Shown: positions 8,052 through 19,462 of the stretch, piece by piece | How the letters are laid out: every line of letters starts with the position of its first letter | Numbering within the stretch: position 1 is the stretch's first letter | Assembly (NCBI GenBank): GCA_903929195.1 | Contig: CAIYTT010000028.1 | Coordinates: 1 to 64,000 of the forward strand | DNA from: an uncultured Bacteroidota bacterium | GTDB lineage: Bacteria; Bacteroidota; Bacteroidia; Chitinophagales; Chitinophagaceae | Direction of reading: 5' to 3' | DNA: 64,000 nt | Notes under the pieces: model-generated | The model's database searches: none | Seen by the model: the letters and a program-made list of their open reading frames with translations, nothing else | Told to the model about the DNA's origin: nothing | Translations under genes and position numbers: made by a program

Positions 8052-9425
8052 ATGAAAACAATCATAGAACCATTCCGGATAAAATCTGTAGAACCTATTT
8101 ATTTTAATACAAAAGAAGAAAGAGAAGTTATATTAGAAAAAGCATTCTATAATCCGTTTCTAATACATTCAAACGACGTATTAATAGACCTCTTAACCGA
8201 CAGTGGAACAAGTGCCATGAGTAGTAATCAATGGGCTGGTATTATGCAAGGTGATGAATCGTATGCAGGAAGCCCAAGCTTTTTTCGTTTCGAAAAAGCA
8301 ATACAAGACATTACCGGTTTGCCTATTGTGATACCTACCCATCAGGGCAGGGCATCCGAAAAAATTCTTTTTAGTATTTTAGGCGGTAAAGGAAAATATT
8401 TTTTAAGTAATACTTTATTTGATACTACCAGAGCTAATATAGAATTTTCGGGGGCAGAGGGTATTGATTGTTTATGTGAAGAAGGAAAACTACCTACAGT
8501 AGCAGCTCCATTTAAAGGTAATTTAGATATTGAATTATTAAAAAAACACATACTCGAAATAGGTGCAGGTAATATTCCACTTGTTTTAATTACGGTTACA
8601 AATAATTCGGGTGGTGGACAGCCTGTAAGCATGAAAAACATAAGAGCTGTAAGGCAAATATGTACAGAACATAACATTCCACTTTTTATTGATGCATGTA
8701 GGTTTGCTGAAAATTGTTATTTTATAAAATTAAGAGAAGCAGGTTATGAAAATAAAACAGTGAGGGAAATAGCTGCTGAATTGTTCTCTTATGCAGATGG
8801 TTGCACCATGAGTGCCAAAAAAGATGCATTTGCTAATATAGGTGGTTTCTTAGCTATGCGTAGCGAAGAGTTAGCTTTAAATTGCAGAAATTTATTAGTA
8901 ATTACAGAAGGTTTCCCTACATATGGTGGCTTGGCTGGCAGAGATTTAGAAGCTATTGCCATTGGCATAAACGAAGTTTTAGACGAACATTATTTACAAT
9001 ATAGAATTAGAAGCATTGAATATTTAACTAATAAACTGATTGCTGCCGGGGTGCCTGTTATGCAGCCTGCAGGTGGACATGCTGTATATATAGATGCAAA
9101 ACAGTTCCTTCCGCACATACCGGTAAACCAATATCCGGGACAAGCTTTTGTTGGTGCATTATATATTGAAGGTGGTATTCGCAGTGTGGAAATAGGCTCA
9201 CTTATGTTTGGAAAGTACGATGATAACCATAATCTAATTCCGGCACAGTTAGAATTAGTTCGCTTAGCAATACCCAGACGTGTATATACCCAAAGCCATA
9301 TTGATTATGTAGCAGAAGTAATTATAGATGTTTTTGAAAGAAGAAATGGCATTAAAGGGATGCAAATAATTGAAGAATCACCTATGCTAAGACATTTTAC
9401 TGCTAAATTAAAACCGGTTGAATAG
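8052..9425 (+). CDS. tnaA: Tryptophanase (L-tryptophan indole-lyase)
   Basis: A 457-residue PLP enzyme of the tryptophanase / tyrosine phenol-lyase family, which cleaves Trp to indole, pyruvate and ammonia. LTDSGTSAMS, GDESYAGS, PTHQGRASE and SAKKD (PLP lysine Lys257) are clear. The two enzymes differ at a few positions. FDTT carries Asp where tyrosine phenol-lyases have Thr, and VEIGS carries Ile where they have the substrate Arg (MERG). Both choose tryptophanase. Much of the rest, such as FSYADGCTMS and GLAGRDLEAIAIG, reads closer to the lyase branch, as in other Bacteroidota tryptophanases. Standing alone between terminator and spacer, it has no tnaB permease beside it. Confidence 0.9.
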   Translation: MKTIIEPFRIKSVEPIYFNTKEEREVILEKAFYNPFLIHSNDVLIDLLTDSGTSAMSSNQWAGIMQGDESYAGSPSFFRFEKAIQDITGLPIVIPTHQGRASEKILFSILGGKGKYFLSNTLFDTTRANIEFSGAEGIDCLCEEGKLPTVAAPFKGNLDIELLKKHILEIGAGNIPLVLITVTNNSGGGQPVSMKNIRAVRQICTEHNIPLFIDACRFAENCYFIKLREAGYENKTVREIAAELFSYADGCTMSAKKDAFANIGGFLAMRSEELALNCRNLLVITEGFPTYGGLAGRDLEAIAIGINEVLDEHYLQYRIRSIEYLTNKLIAAGVPVMQPAGGHAVYIDAKQFLPHIPVNQYPGQAFVGALYIEGGIRSVEIGSLMFGKYDDNHNLIPAQLELVRLAIPRRVYTQSHIDYVAEVIIDVFERRNGIKGMQIIEESPMLRHFTAKLKPVE

Positions 9426-10049
9426 TATCTTATTTATTAGCGACTATTCAGATTGCAAAAACACACTACCGGTTTTAAATAATTGTACAATATACAATTA
9501 TACAATATTTATATTTTGCAAACACATGCGATTATTTAATGTATATTTTTAAATATATTTTCAAATTATTGCAGCACTATTAGCTATTATTTTAATACTC
9601 TAATAATTATAAGAATATTAAAAATTAGGCAGGGCATAGATTAGCTACTACTATTTCTATACATTTTTTTTTGCATGTATGCCTAATGTTGGTTTGTTTA
9701 ATTTAATTCATAAAAAAATTAAAAACGGTATTAAAAGCACAAAATAGTGGTTTTATTTATATTATAAATATTGTATTTACATTAAGAAAACACAACACTT
9801 GCATTGGCATAATAAAACGTGGAATTTTGTATAAATAAAAAAATCACCTGATATTATATCTTCAAAATAAAAAAATTATATAAACTTACGAATTGCTATT
9901 AATTTGTATAAATCGTTTTGCAAATTATATATTTTATGTATGTGGCTTACTATTCAAAGAAGTCATTTAGCATTCTTAAAATATTCAGTAGTGAAAACTT
10001 TAAATCAAAATTTATTCGTTATAAATAAAAAAAGCACATTTAATAGTTA
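9426..10049. other. AT-rich spacer, no gene seen
   Basis: About 620 bases between the converging tryptophanase and T9SS protein genes. Only short chance reading frames and poly-A/T tracts are present; no good terminator hairpin was found. Confidence 0.65.
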
Positions 10050-13000
10050 TCAATTTTTTATCTTCACCAATTTATCTGTTAGTATTAAAAGTCCATTATT
10101 GTCATAAATTTGAATTATAAATACTCCAATATTCAGCATTTCAATATTTATATCTTTAGCACTTTTTTCTTGAATTAAATTTTTACCATCAGGAGAAATG
10201 ATTTTTACAATTGTTTCAAACGGAGCATCAATATGTAATAGAGTAGTTGCCGGATTAGGGTAAAAACTAACATTTTTACTATTGTAATTTATGTTTTCAA
10301 TATTATTAGTTCCGTTAGTAAAAATATATGCTGATGATGTATCGGCACATCCATTTATATCAGTTGCTATAATAGAATAATTTCCGGAAATGGCAGGAAT
10401 ATAAATACTTGTTGTAGCACCGGGTATTATAGTGCCATTTAATAACCATTGATAACTATAAAAAGAACCGGTAAACAGTAAACTTGTTCCATCTTTAGTT
10501 ATAGTAGGGTGTGGTTGCGGTAAAACACTTAATGTAGGTAAAACTTCAGAACAAGTTCCATTTGATATTAAAGCGGAAAAAATACCGGGTGTCGTAGTTG
10601 TAAAAGTACTATCTGTTGCCCCAGTAATTGCAGTACCATTCATTTGCCATTGATAGGCTAAGGAACTTGAAAAAGAATGTACATGCATGGAAATATGATT
10701 GGTACGACATAGCGTAATAGAACTATGTGGTGTTAAATAAGCATTAATATTACCTGCAAATGTTAGATTGAAAGTTGTAGAATTACTACAGCCGTTTATA
10801 TCAGTAATAATATAAGTAATAGTAGTATTACCCGCAGTAATATCATTTACTCTACCATTTATGCTGTTTACAGTTGCAACTGTTGTATTGCTGCTAGTCC
10901 ACAAACCGCCCGGAATACTATCTGTAAGTGTAATAGCTGAAAAAGAACATATTGAACCGGAAGGACCAATAATTGGTGCAATAGTTGGTAGCGGATTTAC
11001 GGTAATAGTTGTAGAGTCTGTAATTATTCCGCAGATACTTGTAATATTGTAATAAATTTTTACCGTTCCTTGTGCTATTCCGGTTACAATACCGGTAAAA
11101 GGGTCTATAGTGGCAATCGTATTATCTGCACTACTCCAGGTGCCGAACAATATAGAATCAGAAAGCGTAATTTGGTTGCCAATACATACATTTATAATTC
11201 CTGTTATTGGTGCATATACCGGTATCGCATTTACGGTATCAGCGATAGTTACAGTTGCACTACAACCAAATATATTTGTGTCGGTATAAGATAGGGTAAC
11301 AATACCTTGTGAAATACCTGTAACAAATCCTGTTAATGCGTTAATAGTTGCAATACTGTTATTTGAAGAGGACCAAACACCACCGGGTAAACCATTATTC
11401 ATAGTTGTAACAGTACCTGTACAAATATTTGTTATACCGGTAATAACTGGTACAAAAGGAATCGGATGAATAGTTATTGGCAAATTAACTGAACAATTTG
11501 TAGGCAATGTATAAACAATAGTGTCTGTACCGGAAGCAATTGTAGTAATATTACCTAAAGATGGGTCTATTGTAGCAAGACCAAGATTAGTACTACTCCA
11601 AATTCCACCAATAGAAGTATCAGAAAGTATTTCAGTATTACCAACGCAAATTGTGTTAGTTCCCAAAATAGCTGTAGGTAAAGGATTAACAGTTACACTT
11701 GTAACGGATGAACTATTGGTACAAAATAAATAATTTACAACAACATTATAATTACCACTAACATAAGCTGCATAAGAACTATTTGTAGCACCTGCAATAA
11801 TTGTGCTATTCATATACCATTGGTAAGTGTAACCCGCACTAATACTTGCCATAAGCACAACACTGTCTCCTGCACAAAACGTTGTTGTACTGCCCGGTGT
11901 TATGGTAATAACGGGTTGAGTAGGGTCAACGGTTAGGTAAAATGTCTTTGCAGCACAATCATTCATCATTGGGTTTGTGCCTGTAATGGTATAGGTTGTA
12001 ATACCGGCAAGAGCATTGAAATTTACATTATTATAAATACCTGTAGTAGTAGAAAGCCCCACTGAAGGCGACCAAGTCCATTGGCTACCAAACCATACTT
12101 TATCAATGCCATTACTTATGCTTACAGGGAAAGTTGAATCGGATACTTGGCATCTTTTTACAGTATCGGTAGCATCGTAGGCTAAGCCCAAAGTTACAAT
12201 TTGCGGCTCGGGAAAGGCACTGTCAACACCGGTTGAGTCATTAAAAATATAGGCATAAGTAAGAATGGTGCTATCACCGGCAGCAATATTACCAACATTA
12301 AAAATAAGTCCTATTCCATTATCGCCGGCAGGTAGTCCGCCAGTGAAGGTCGTTCCTGCTAAAGTTTGATTCCAAATAGTACTGAAATCTGTTGTTGTTG
12401 CTAAAATAAAGGGTGTATAACTAAAGCATTTTGCCCTACAATCTTTAGTACCAATACCCATATAACAATTAGTATATGCAGTACCTTTTGCCGAAACTAA
12501 AACCCTGTGTAATGCATCGTTTTGGAAACTAATAGAATTAACAGTAGAGAAACTGCCACCGGTTTGGGTTTCATCGTTATCTGGGTCGCATATCCTTATA
12601 TAATAAATGTTTGGTATGGCTGCAGCAGATGTGTTTTTAAGTACTGTATTAATTACAACCCATGACGCCTCAGTATCAATATAGGTTGTTTGGTCTATAA
12701 CCAAGTTGCCACTGCTTGCAGTACCTTGCCAATTGGCGGTCATTCGACCGCTGCGGTTTGAATAAGAAACATTATTACCGGTAAGAGTTCCTGTACCGGA
12801 AAAAGTACCTGGCGTAATATAATTTGCCTGATTGTACAATCCATTTACTTGCAAACCCCAGCCTTCATACGGGCTACCCGGAAATGTATAATCTCCATAT
12901 TCAGGAGGTGTGCCTATTGTCCATCCGTCATGGCCGTAATCATATACTTCAGCTAAATTATTTATAAAACCATGAGGGTGATAGCCGGCAGGGACTGACG

Positions 13001-13163
13001 TACTGCCAAAAGTACCATTTGTAGATTGACCTATCTCTAACCAATGCCCTTGTAGAAATATCTCTGTTCCTATCATTTGTGCTGTATTTGAATTACAGAA
13101 AAATACAGATATAAAAACAAAAAATAATAATCGAAAATTAATATTAAAAAATGTAATCTTCAT
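10050..13163 (-). CDS. T9SS type A secreted protein with Big_2-like repeats
   Basis: The start is taken at the ATG at 13163, because the sequence from there is a proper signal peptide (MKITFFNINFRLLFFVF ... NTAQ); an upstream in-frame ATG at 13238 adds 25 unlikely residues. Residues about 30-330 are an unassigned N-terminal domain. An Ig-like region follows, then four Big_2-like repeats of about 85 residues with the pattern CxGN...G.WSS.N...ATI....G.VTGI..G, and further Ig-like modules. The C-terminus (about 75 residues, starting SFYPNPATT) is a T9SS type A sorting domain. It should be exported by the machine whose subunits are encoded at 1-3051. Adhesin or surface-layer function is inferred. 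Confidence 0.88.
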   Translation of the reverse strand: MKITFFNINFRLLFFVFISVFFCNSNTAQMIGTEIFLQGHWLEIGQSTNGTFGSTSVPAGYHPHGFINNLAEVYDYGHDGWTIGTPPEYGDYTFPGSPYEGWGLQVNGLYNQANYITPGTFSGTGTLTGNNVSYSNRSGRMTANWQGTASSGNLVIDQTTYIDTEASWVVINTVLKNTSAAAIPNIYYIRICDPDNDETQTGGSFSTVNSISFQNDALHRVLVSAKGTAYTNCYMGIGTKDCRAKCFSYTPFILATTTDFSTIWNQTLAGTTFTGGLPAGDNGIGLIFNVGNIAAGDSTILTYAYIFNDSTGVDSAFPEPQIVTLGLAYDATDTVKRCQVSDSTFPVSISNGIDKVWFGSQWTWSPSVGLSTTTGIYNNVNFNALAGITTYTITGTNPMMNDCAAKTFYLTVDPTQPVITITPGSTTTFCAGDSVVLMASISAGYTYQWYMNSTIIAGATNSSYAAYVSGNYNVVVNYLFCTNSSSVTSVTVNPLPTAILGTNTICVGNTEILSDTSIGGIWSSTNLGLATIDPSLGNITTIASGTDTIVYTLPTNCSVNLPITIHPIPFVPVITGITNICTGTVTTMNNGLPGGVWSSSNNSIATINALTGFVTGISQGIVTLSYTDTNIFGCSATVTIADTVNAIPVYAPITGIINVCIGNQITLSDSILFGTWSSADNTIATIDPFTGIVTGIAQGTVKIYYNITSICGIITDSTTITVNPLPTIAPIIGPSGSICSFSAITLTDSIPGGLWTSSNTTVATVNSINGRVNDITAGNTTITYIITDINGCSNSTTFNLTFAGNINAYLTPHSSITLCRTNHISMHVHSFSSSLAYQWQMNGTAITGATDSTFTTTTPGIFSALISNGTCSEVLPTLSVLPQPHPTITKDGTSLLFTGSFYSYQWLLNGTIIPGATTSIYIPAISGNYSIIATDINGCADTSSAYIFTNGTNNIENINYNSKNVSFYPNPATTLLHIDAPFETIVKIISPDGKNLIQEKSAKDINIEMLNIGVFIIQIYDNNGLLILTDKLVKIKN

Positions 13164-13569
13164 ACAAAACTTGAATAATAAAAAGTATATTGCACAATAA
13201 TACATAAAACCATACAATATTAAATAAGATTTAAACAATTATTTATACATATTGTTTTGAGTAAATAGTATTAATGTCGTATTTGTATTTAGATGTATGC
13301 AAAATAAAATGCCATTTCAATAAATTATTTAAAAAAAACAAATTAGAATAGGATGGATAAATACAATAATATGTATAATTTGTTATAATAAAGATAAAAA
13401 ATATGTTTCATTTTTTAAATAACCAAAGCAATTTATTTAAAAAAACTGTAACTTTGTACTTTGTTAAATTTTATACATTTTTATTTTTTTATAAAGTAAA
13501 AATTTTGTATATTAATTTAGCATTTACATTTCATTTATCGACATTTTTTGGTATAAAATAGTAAAATAT
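13164..13569. other. Divergent promoter region between two T9SS protein genes
   Basis: About 400 AT-rich bases. A plus-strand TAACTTTG at 13449-13456 matches the -7 consensus but lacks a matching -33 box and would leave a leader of about 110 nt before 13570. No coding sequence or RNA seen. Confidence 0.5.
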
Positions 13570-16500
13570 ATGATTAACATTAGACTCGTTGTACTATTAT
13601 TATTTTTTTCTTTTTCTACAAACGTTTATGCAACTTTAATTCCCAATTTCACATCAGATAGGTCTGCGGGTTGTGTAACCTCCTCTAGTCATTTTTTAGT
13701 GCATTTTTCAGATGCCACTACCGGTGGTGCCATATCAAGATATCATTGGGTATTTGATAATTTAAGTGTTGGTGATACAGATAATGTAGCAAACCCATAT
13801 TTTAGTTATTCAACTCCAGGACATTATGATGTAAAATTGATTGTTTATGATGCATTGGGCAATGCAGATTCTATTACAATGCCAAATTATATTACAGTAA
13901 CAGCACCACATGTTATTCGCTTTACTGCAAGTGATACAGTAATTAGTTGTGTGCCGCAAACTATTGTATTTACAAATAATTCGGATACTACAATTGGCTG
14001 TACTTCAAATTATACTTGGAATATAGATACCGGTACGAGTACCGCCGTTATAAATACAATAGGTTTAGCATCAGTATCCATAACTTATAATCGATTAATA
14101 CATATTCCTGACTCGTTAACAGTATCATTAGTAGAAACCGATGGGTGTGGTTGTAGTAATAGCTTAACTAAAACCGGTTATATACACATGGACTCATTAC
14201 CAACAGCCAATTTTTATGCAGTTGATACCACTCCTTGTGGCGCACCAAGAACGGTTTGTTTTACAAATACATCTACTACTGCAGTAAGCTTTTTGTGGCA
14301 TTTCGGTGATGGTACTTCTAGTACTGCTTTTAATCCATGCCATACTTATACAACTTCCGGGAATTACTCTGACACTCTTATTGCCTCTGCCGGTACATGT
14401 ACTAGCCGGCTAATAAGAACCAATTATATTAGAGTGGGTAATTTTGTAGGCAATTTTTATACTACAACTTCAAGTGGTATTATAACAAATACTTTCTGCG
14501 TAGGTACTCCTTTTACATATATAGATAATAGCACACCTACTTCAGGTGCAACAAGGCCTACTTATAGACATTTTAGATTTTCTTCAGTAATAAATGATAC
14601 CAGTATTTATTCATCCGGAACTCATATCTATAATACACCGGGTGTTTATAGAATCTACGATTCTATAAGAAATGCATTAGGATGTAGTGATACAGTAAGC
14701 CATATTGTAATAATTGATACATTGCCTGCAGTTTCTATAAGTGCAACACATGCATATAGATGCAGTATTAATGACACTGTTCATTTTACATCTACTATTT
14801 TTGACACGGCAAGTATTCAATCTAAAATTTGGCATTTTGGTGAAAATGCACATGGTTATTTATCTGCGATAAATACTGCTCATTCCGACTCGGTACACAT
14901 ATATGATACTTTAGGTTATTTTACACCTTCAATACAAGTTACTGATATACATGGCTGTACCTCAAAAGATTCTATTGTAAATTTTATCAATATTAATTTA
15001 CCAAAAGATTCAATTGTACTAAAGAATTCAGCGGGTGTAATTACCGACTCCGGTTGTTTTCCGTTAGCACTCAATTATTATTCTTATTTAAACCCAAATG
15101 TTACCTTCTATACAGATTCTTTTGCTTTTGGAGATGGTACAAGTTCTGATATTTCAATGGCAGATAGTGGTGTACATACTTATACCTATGCTGGTAGATT
15201 TAAATTGATTCATTACTATCATTTAGATACTGCTTTTGGTGGATGCTACTTAAGCGATACAACTATTGTTCCGGTTGGCGACCATCCTATTTATGCTATT
15301 AATGCACTACCGGATTCCCTGTGTCCAAATGACTCCATTATGTTTATTGCTAACTGTAGTACATGTACCTCCGAGTTGTGGAATGTAGCAGGGTCGCCTA
15401 TACGTAAAGACACAGATAAAGTAGGTTTTTATATCCCAGGTTGGGAACGCAATTATTTTTTGGGAAATTATAACGGTTGTTTTACAGATACCCTTAGAGA
15501 CTCTATTTTTATCTATTTTCCAAGTGCTAATTTTACAGATTCTATAATTGCAGCAAATTGTATATCATATTCAATAAACCCAACTGCATATCTTACACAT
15601 AAATTTACAAATACTTCTGTTGGCGATACGACTGTAGGCGTTCCTAATGTACATCACTTTAAATGGAATTTTGGAGATGCATTAAGTGCTTCTAATTTAG
15701 ATTCCACTCATAGAACAGTCTCGCATACATTTAGTGGACCGGGTACATATACCGTAACATTAACTGATTCAGGTTATTATTCTACACATGCATGTTCTAA
15801 TATTAAAAAAATAGCTGTTTATGTATATCCAATTGACCCGACAGTAGATACATTTACCGCTAGTAAAACGGTAGCGTGTAGAAATAGCCCTATTAAATTT
15901 ACAGGGCCTATTGCTCATTATGGAGGTTTCTATAATAATTACAAATGGAAATTTAAAGATGGTGGTACTTATTCAATTTTATCATCTGCAACAACAGATA
16001 CTATGTTGAAATCATTTACCAATTTGGGAAGTGATACGGTGAAATTAATTATAACTAATAAATACGGATGTATTGATTCAATTACTAACCCCAACTATAT
16101 TACTATTACTGCACCCGGTTATACCAATGGATTAAGAGATACGGGTTTTACTGTAGATATACGTAAAGGATGTTCACCTCTTTTAATTCATTTACATGAT
16201 AATGATACCGCGCGAGCAGGTGGTAGTATTGTAAGCAGGAAATGGGCATGGAATACAGGCGGAATCCAATACACTAGTATTGGCAGAGATACCAGTTATT
16301 TATATTATGATACTATAAGTACTTTGCATAATGTAATTAGAATTGCTACTGATGATTTAGGTTGTGTGGATATGGATACAATACAAATAAAAACACAAAA
16401 ACCATTAGCTCATTTTTACTCTAACGATACACTTGCTTGTACATTTGTAAAAGTAGGTTTTCATTCTACCACACCACTATCAACTTATACATGGAATTTT

Positions 16501-19446
16501 GGGGACGGAACTACAGGAATTAACAGCATAGGACAGGATACAACACACATATATACTGTAAATGGCATTTATACTGTTAACGTAATTGTGGTCTCTTTAC
16601 CCGGTAGTTCTGATTCTGTTGGTGTGGGTTGTATTGATACTTCAACCGTTCCGGTAATAATTAATGTAGGTAATTCAAGCATCCGTGATAGTTTTACTTT
16701 AAGTGCTAATTTTAGAGCTTGTCCGCCACTAACAATAAATACCATTCATACATCAACAGCTTATACCAATATTTGGAAAATGGGTATAGATTCAAGTGTA
16801 TTTTCAATTGCAAACCACGTTACAGGCTATACCTATAATTTTCCTGGTACATATGTAGTAACCTTGATTGATTCTATTCCTTTAGGTTGTAAAGATACCA
16901 TGAGACAAACACTAACAATAGGTGGACCAACAGGAATTCTTACTTTTAGCCCTGATACTATTTGTGCCGGTAAAACAGTTAAATTACACTTAACGCCCAC
17001 CGGTTCGGTGTCATTAGACCCTTCTTTTATTTGGACAGTAGGTACTACAACATCTACAACAGTTGACTCTACTGTATTTACTTTAGGCAGCTCGGGAATC
17101 ATACATCCTAATGTGCAAATCTTGCATGGCACTTGCCCAGTAATGGTATATGCAACTGATTCTATTTATGTGAGTGCATCACCTACAATACACGCAGTTG
17201 GTGATTCCGTTATCTGCCGCAATGCTACAGATTCTTTGAGTGCTACCGGGGCAAGTACTTATGTTTGGTCGCCTGCTGCGTCCTTATCGTGTTCTACATG
17301 TCTTAATCCTGTGGCTACGCCTACCGTAAATACAATCTATAAAGTTGTGGGTACAAGTGGCATTGGTTGTAAAGATTCTGTTTACATAAGAGTTAATATA
17401 GATGTGCCTTTTAGAATGGCACTGCACCAGTTAGATAGTATGTGCTTCGGGCAAAGCGATACTGTTTATGTTACTACACATGGTATTATGCCTTTATCAT
17501 ATAATTGGAGTCCGACAGATTCTTTTAGTTGTGCTACATGCGATACAACTGTAATTCATCCGTTGGCAAATGAAGCCTATTCTTACTATTCTTTATCCGC
17601 CAAAGATAGCCTGAATTGCTTAGATACGGTTTCGTTTAAAGTTTGGGTACATGGGCCTACAGGTACACTTAGCATTATTAGAGATAGTATTTGCCAAAAT
17701 CAATCGGTACATTTCCATTTAAATCCTACAAGTACCTATGCATTAGACGCAAATTATATATGGTCTCGTCCACCCTATTCCGATACCATAACAACTATAC
17801 CCGACCTCACTTTTAATTACAATGATACCGGTAAATATAATCCGAGTGTGATAATTACTCAAAATCATTGTTCGGAAACAATGCATACTACCGACTCAGT
17901 TTTAATTTTCCCTACGCCAACGGTTACTGTAAATCACCCGGCATTAATATGTAAACAAAGCTCTACTGTATTAACAGCTAATCTTACGAGAGGCACAGGC
18001 ACTTATAGCTGGCTACCTGTAAGCGATTTGTCATGCAATACCTGTGCGAATCCAACGGCAAGCCCAACCATAACAACAACCTATACGGTTACAGCAATTA
18101 ATAGTCATGGGTGTATAGATACGGCAAGTACTACTGTAATGGTTGATGTACCGTCTGTAATAGTATTGTCTGGTAGAAATACAATATGCAATGGAGAGCA
18201 TGATACCATTATCGTTGTAAGTGGTGCATCAGGACCCTATCATTGGACCGGTGGTACAGACCTATCTTGTACTACATGTATTACAGATACGGTAATTGTT
18301 CATCCTACATCTTTAAGAACCTACATTTTACATGCCGTTGATGCTAATTCTTGTAATAATTCGGATAGTATTACGGTTAATGTTACGCCATTGGCTGTGT
18401 TAAGAAGTAGCTTAACGCCGAGTGCAATTTGCGACAATACAGCGTTCAATTATACGCCTTTAAGTGATTCTGTAGGTACTGTTTTTGCTTGGAATAGAGT
18501 TCCGGTGTCCGGAATACTACCTGCCACCAATAGCGGTACAGGAGCTATTTCTGAAATATTACACAATACTACTCCTTTCCCCGATAGCGTTGTTTATGTT
18601 TATACTATGACTTATTTAGGCTGTAAAGATTCACAAAATGTAAAATTAAGAATTAACCCACTCCCTGCTGCTACACCAATTACTACAAAATCGTATTCTA
18701 CTGTTTGCAATAACACAATGTATCAAAATTTTGGTACCACAGTTGCTAAGCCTGCAAATGAAAGTTATACTTGGATAGGAAATAATTGTACTGTTTGGGC
18801 TGTAGGTAGCGATAAACAATATTGTTTGGTTAACTTTATTGACAGCGGAGAAGCAGTCGTAATTTTAGCAACAAGCTACACAGGTGTAAAATGTTATAGT
18901 AATGATTCTGTTATTGTAAGAGCTAGTTCAAATCAAGCGGCTCCTGTGTCTGTAATATATGATAATGGAAATTTAATATGTTTACAAAATTCGGTTGATA
19001 CCTACCAATGGGGATATGATGATAAAACAACTTTAGATTCTACCTTAATTTTTAATGAAATAAATCAAAACTATTATATACCTGATTTAGACACTGCACA
19101 TAAATACTATTGGGTTATGACAACAAGTGGTTCTTGTCTTCAAAAAACGTATTTAAATCAACCTACCGGAATTAACAACGTAAATGCGGAAAATTCTTTT
19201 GATGTAAAAGTATATCCCAACCCAGCTAATGATTATTTGATAATAGAAACAATTGGCAACACAGCAGGTGTTTTATCATTTAATATTATTGACCTCAGTG
19301 GTAAAACATTAAAATCAGAAATATTAAATGGAAATAAAGTGAGCGTGGGTTTAAAAGACTTATCTAATGGAATGTATTTGATAGAGATATATAGAGATAA
19401 TATTAAAACAGTAACAACTAAATTCCTCAAGTCTAATATTCGCTAA
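13570..19446 (+). CDS. Giant PKD-repeat T9SS type A surface protein
   Basis: A 1958-residue protein with signal peptide (1 to about 21). It is a chain of PKD and PKD-like Ig modules: YHWVFDNLS...DTDN, FLWHFGDGTSS, FAFGDGTSS, KWNFGDA and YTWNFGDGTTG are visible PKD cores. In the second half they give way to CxxC-bearing modules (STCLNP, ATCDTT, NTCANP, TTCITD) typical of gliding-motility-associated Bacteroidota adhesins. The C-terminus (about 1885-1958, starting VKVYPNPAND) is a T9SS type A sorting domain. An OmpA/TSP3 outer-membrane protein gene follows after 16 nt, so the two are co-transcribed. SprB-like adhesin or matrix function is inferred from architecture alone. Confidence 0.9.
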   Translation: MINIRLVVLLLFFSFSTNVYATLIPNFTSDRSAGCVTSSSHFLVHFSDATTGGAISRYHWVFDNLSVGDTDNVANPYFSYSTPGHYDVKLIVYDALGNADSITMPNYITVTAPHVIRFTASDTVISCVPQTIVFTNNSDTTIGCTSNYTWNIDTGTSTAVINTIGLASVSITYNRLIHIPDSLTVSLVETDGCGCSNSLTKTGYIHMDSLPTANFYAVDTTPCGAPRTVCFTNTSTTAVSFLWHFGDGTSSTAFNPCHTYTTSGNYSDTLIASAGTCTSRLIRTNYIRVGNFVGNFYTTTSSGIITNTFCVGTPFTYIDNSTPTSGATRPTYRHFRFSSVINDTSIYSSGTHIYNTPGVYRIYDSIRNALGCSDTVSHIVIIDTLPAVSISATHAYRCSINDTVHFTSTIFDTASIQSKIWHFGENAHGYLSAINTAHSDSVHIYDTLGYFTPSIQVTDIHGCTSKDSIVNFININLPKDSIVLKNSAGVITDSGCFPLALNYYSYLNPNVTFYTDSFAFGDGTSSDISMADSGVHTYTYAGRFKLIHYYHLDTAFGGCYLSDTTIVPVGDHPIYAINALPDSLCPNDSIMFIANCSTCTSELWNVAGSPIRKDTDKVGFYIPGWERNYFLGNYNGCFTDTLRDSIFIYFPSANFTDSIIAANCISYSINPTAYLTHKFTNTSVGDTTVGVPNVHHFKWNFGDALSASNLDSTHRTVSHTFSGPGTYTVTLTDSGYYSTHACSNIKKIAVYVYPIDPTVDTFTASKTVACRNSPIKFTGPIAHYGGFYNNYKWKFKDGGTYSILSSATTDTMLKSFTNLGSDTVKLIITNKYGCIDSITNPNYITITAPGYTNGLRDTGFTVDIRKGCSPLLIHLHDNDTARAGGSIVSRKWAWNTGGIQYTSIGRDTSYLYYDTISTLHNVIRIATDDLGCVDMDTIQIKTQKPLAHFYSNDTLACTFVKVGFHSTTPLSTYTWNFGDGTTGINSIGQDTTHIYTVNGIYTVNVIVVSLPGSSDSVGVGCIDTSTVPVIINVGNSSIRDSFTLSANFRACPPLTINTIHTSTAYTNIWKMGIDSSVFSIANHVTGYTYNFPGTYVVTLIDSIPLGCKDTMRQTLTIGGPTGILTFSPDTICAGKTVKLHLTPTGSVSLDPSFIWTVGTTTSTTVDSTVFTLGSSGIIHPNVQILHGTCPVMVYATDSIYVSASPTIHAVGDSVICRNATDSLSATGASTYVWSPAASLSCSTCLNPVATPTVNTIYKVVGTSGIGCKDSVYIRVNIDVPFRMALHQLDSMCFGQSDTVYVTTHGIMPLSYNWSPTDSFSCATCDTTVIHPLANEAYSYYSLSAKDSLNCLDTVSFKVWVHGPTGTLSIIRDSICQNQSVHFHLNPTSTYALDANYIWSRPPYSDTITTIPDLTFNYNDTGKYNPSVIITQNHCSETMHTTDSVLIFPTPTVTVNHPALICKQSSTVLTANLTRGTGTYSWLPVSDLSCNTCANPTASPTITTTYTVTAINSHGCIDTASTTVMVDVPSVIVLSGRNTICNGEHDTIIVVSGASGPYHWTGGTDLSCTTCITDTVIVHPTSLRTYILHAVDANSCNNSDSITVNVTPLAVLRSSLTPSAICDNTAFNYTPLSDSVGTVFAWNRVPVSGILPATNSGTGAISEILHNTTPFPDSVVYVYTMTYLGCKDSQNVKLRINPLPAATPITTKSYSTVCNNTMYQNFGTTVAKPANESYTWIGNNCTVWAVGSDKQYCLVNFIDSGEAVVILATSYTGVKCYSNDSVIVRASSNQAAPVSVIYDNGNLICLQNSVDTYQWGYDDKTTLDSTLIFNEINQNYYIPDLDTAHKYYWVMTTSGSCLQKTYLNQPTGINNVNAENSFDVKVYPNPANDYLIIETIGNTAGVLSFNIIDLSGKTLKSEILNGNKVSVGLKDLSNGMYLIEIYRDNIKTVTTKFLKSNIR

Positions 19447-19462
19447 TTTTTTAATTATATAA

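Noticed and set aside
9904-10107. 67-codon plus-strand frame after tryptophanase
   Set aside because: It overlaps the 3' end of the T9SS gene antisense and has no recognisable features.
11070-11733. Plus-strand frames inside the Big_2 repeat gene
   Set aside because: Antisense shadows produced by the repeated Thr/Ser/Val codons.
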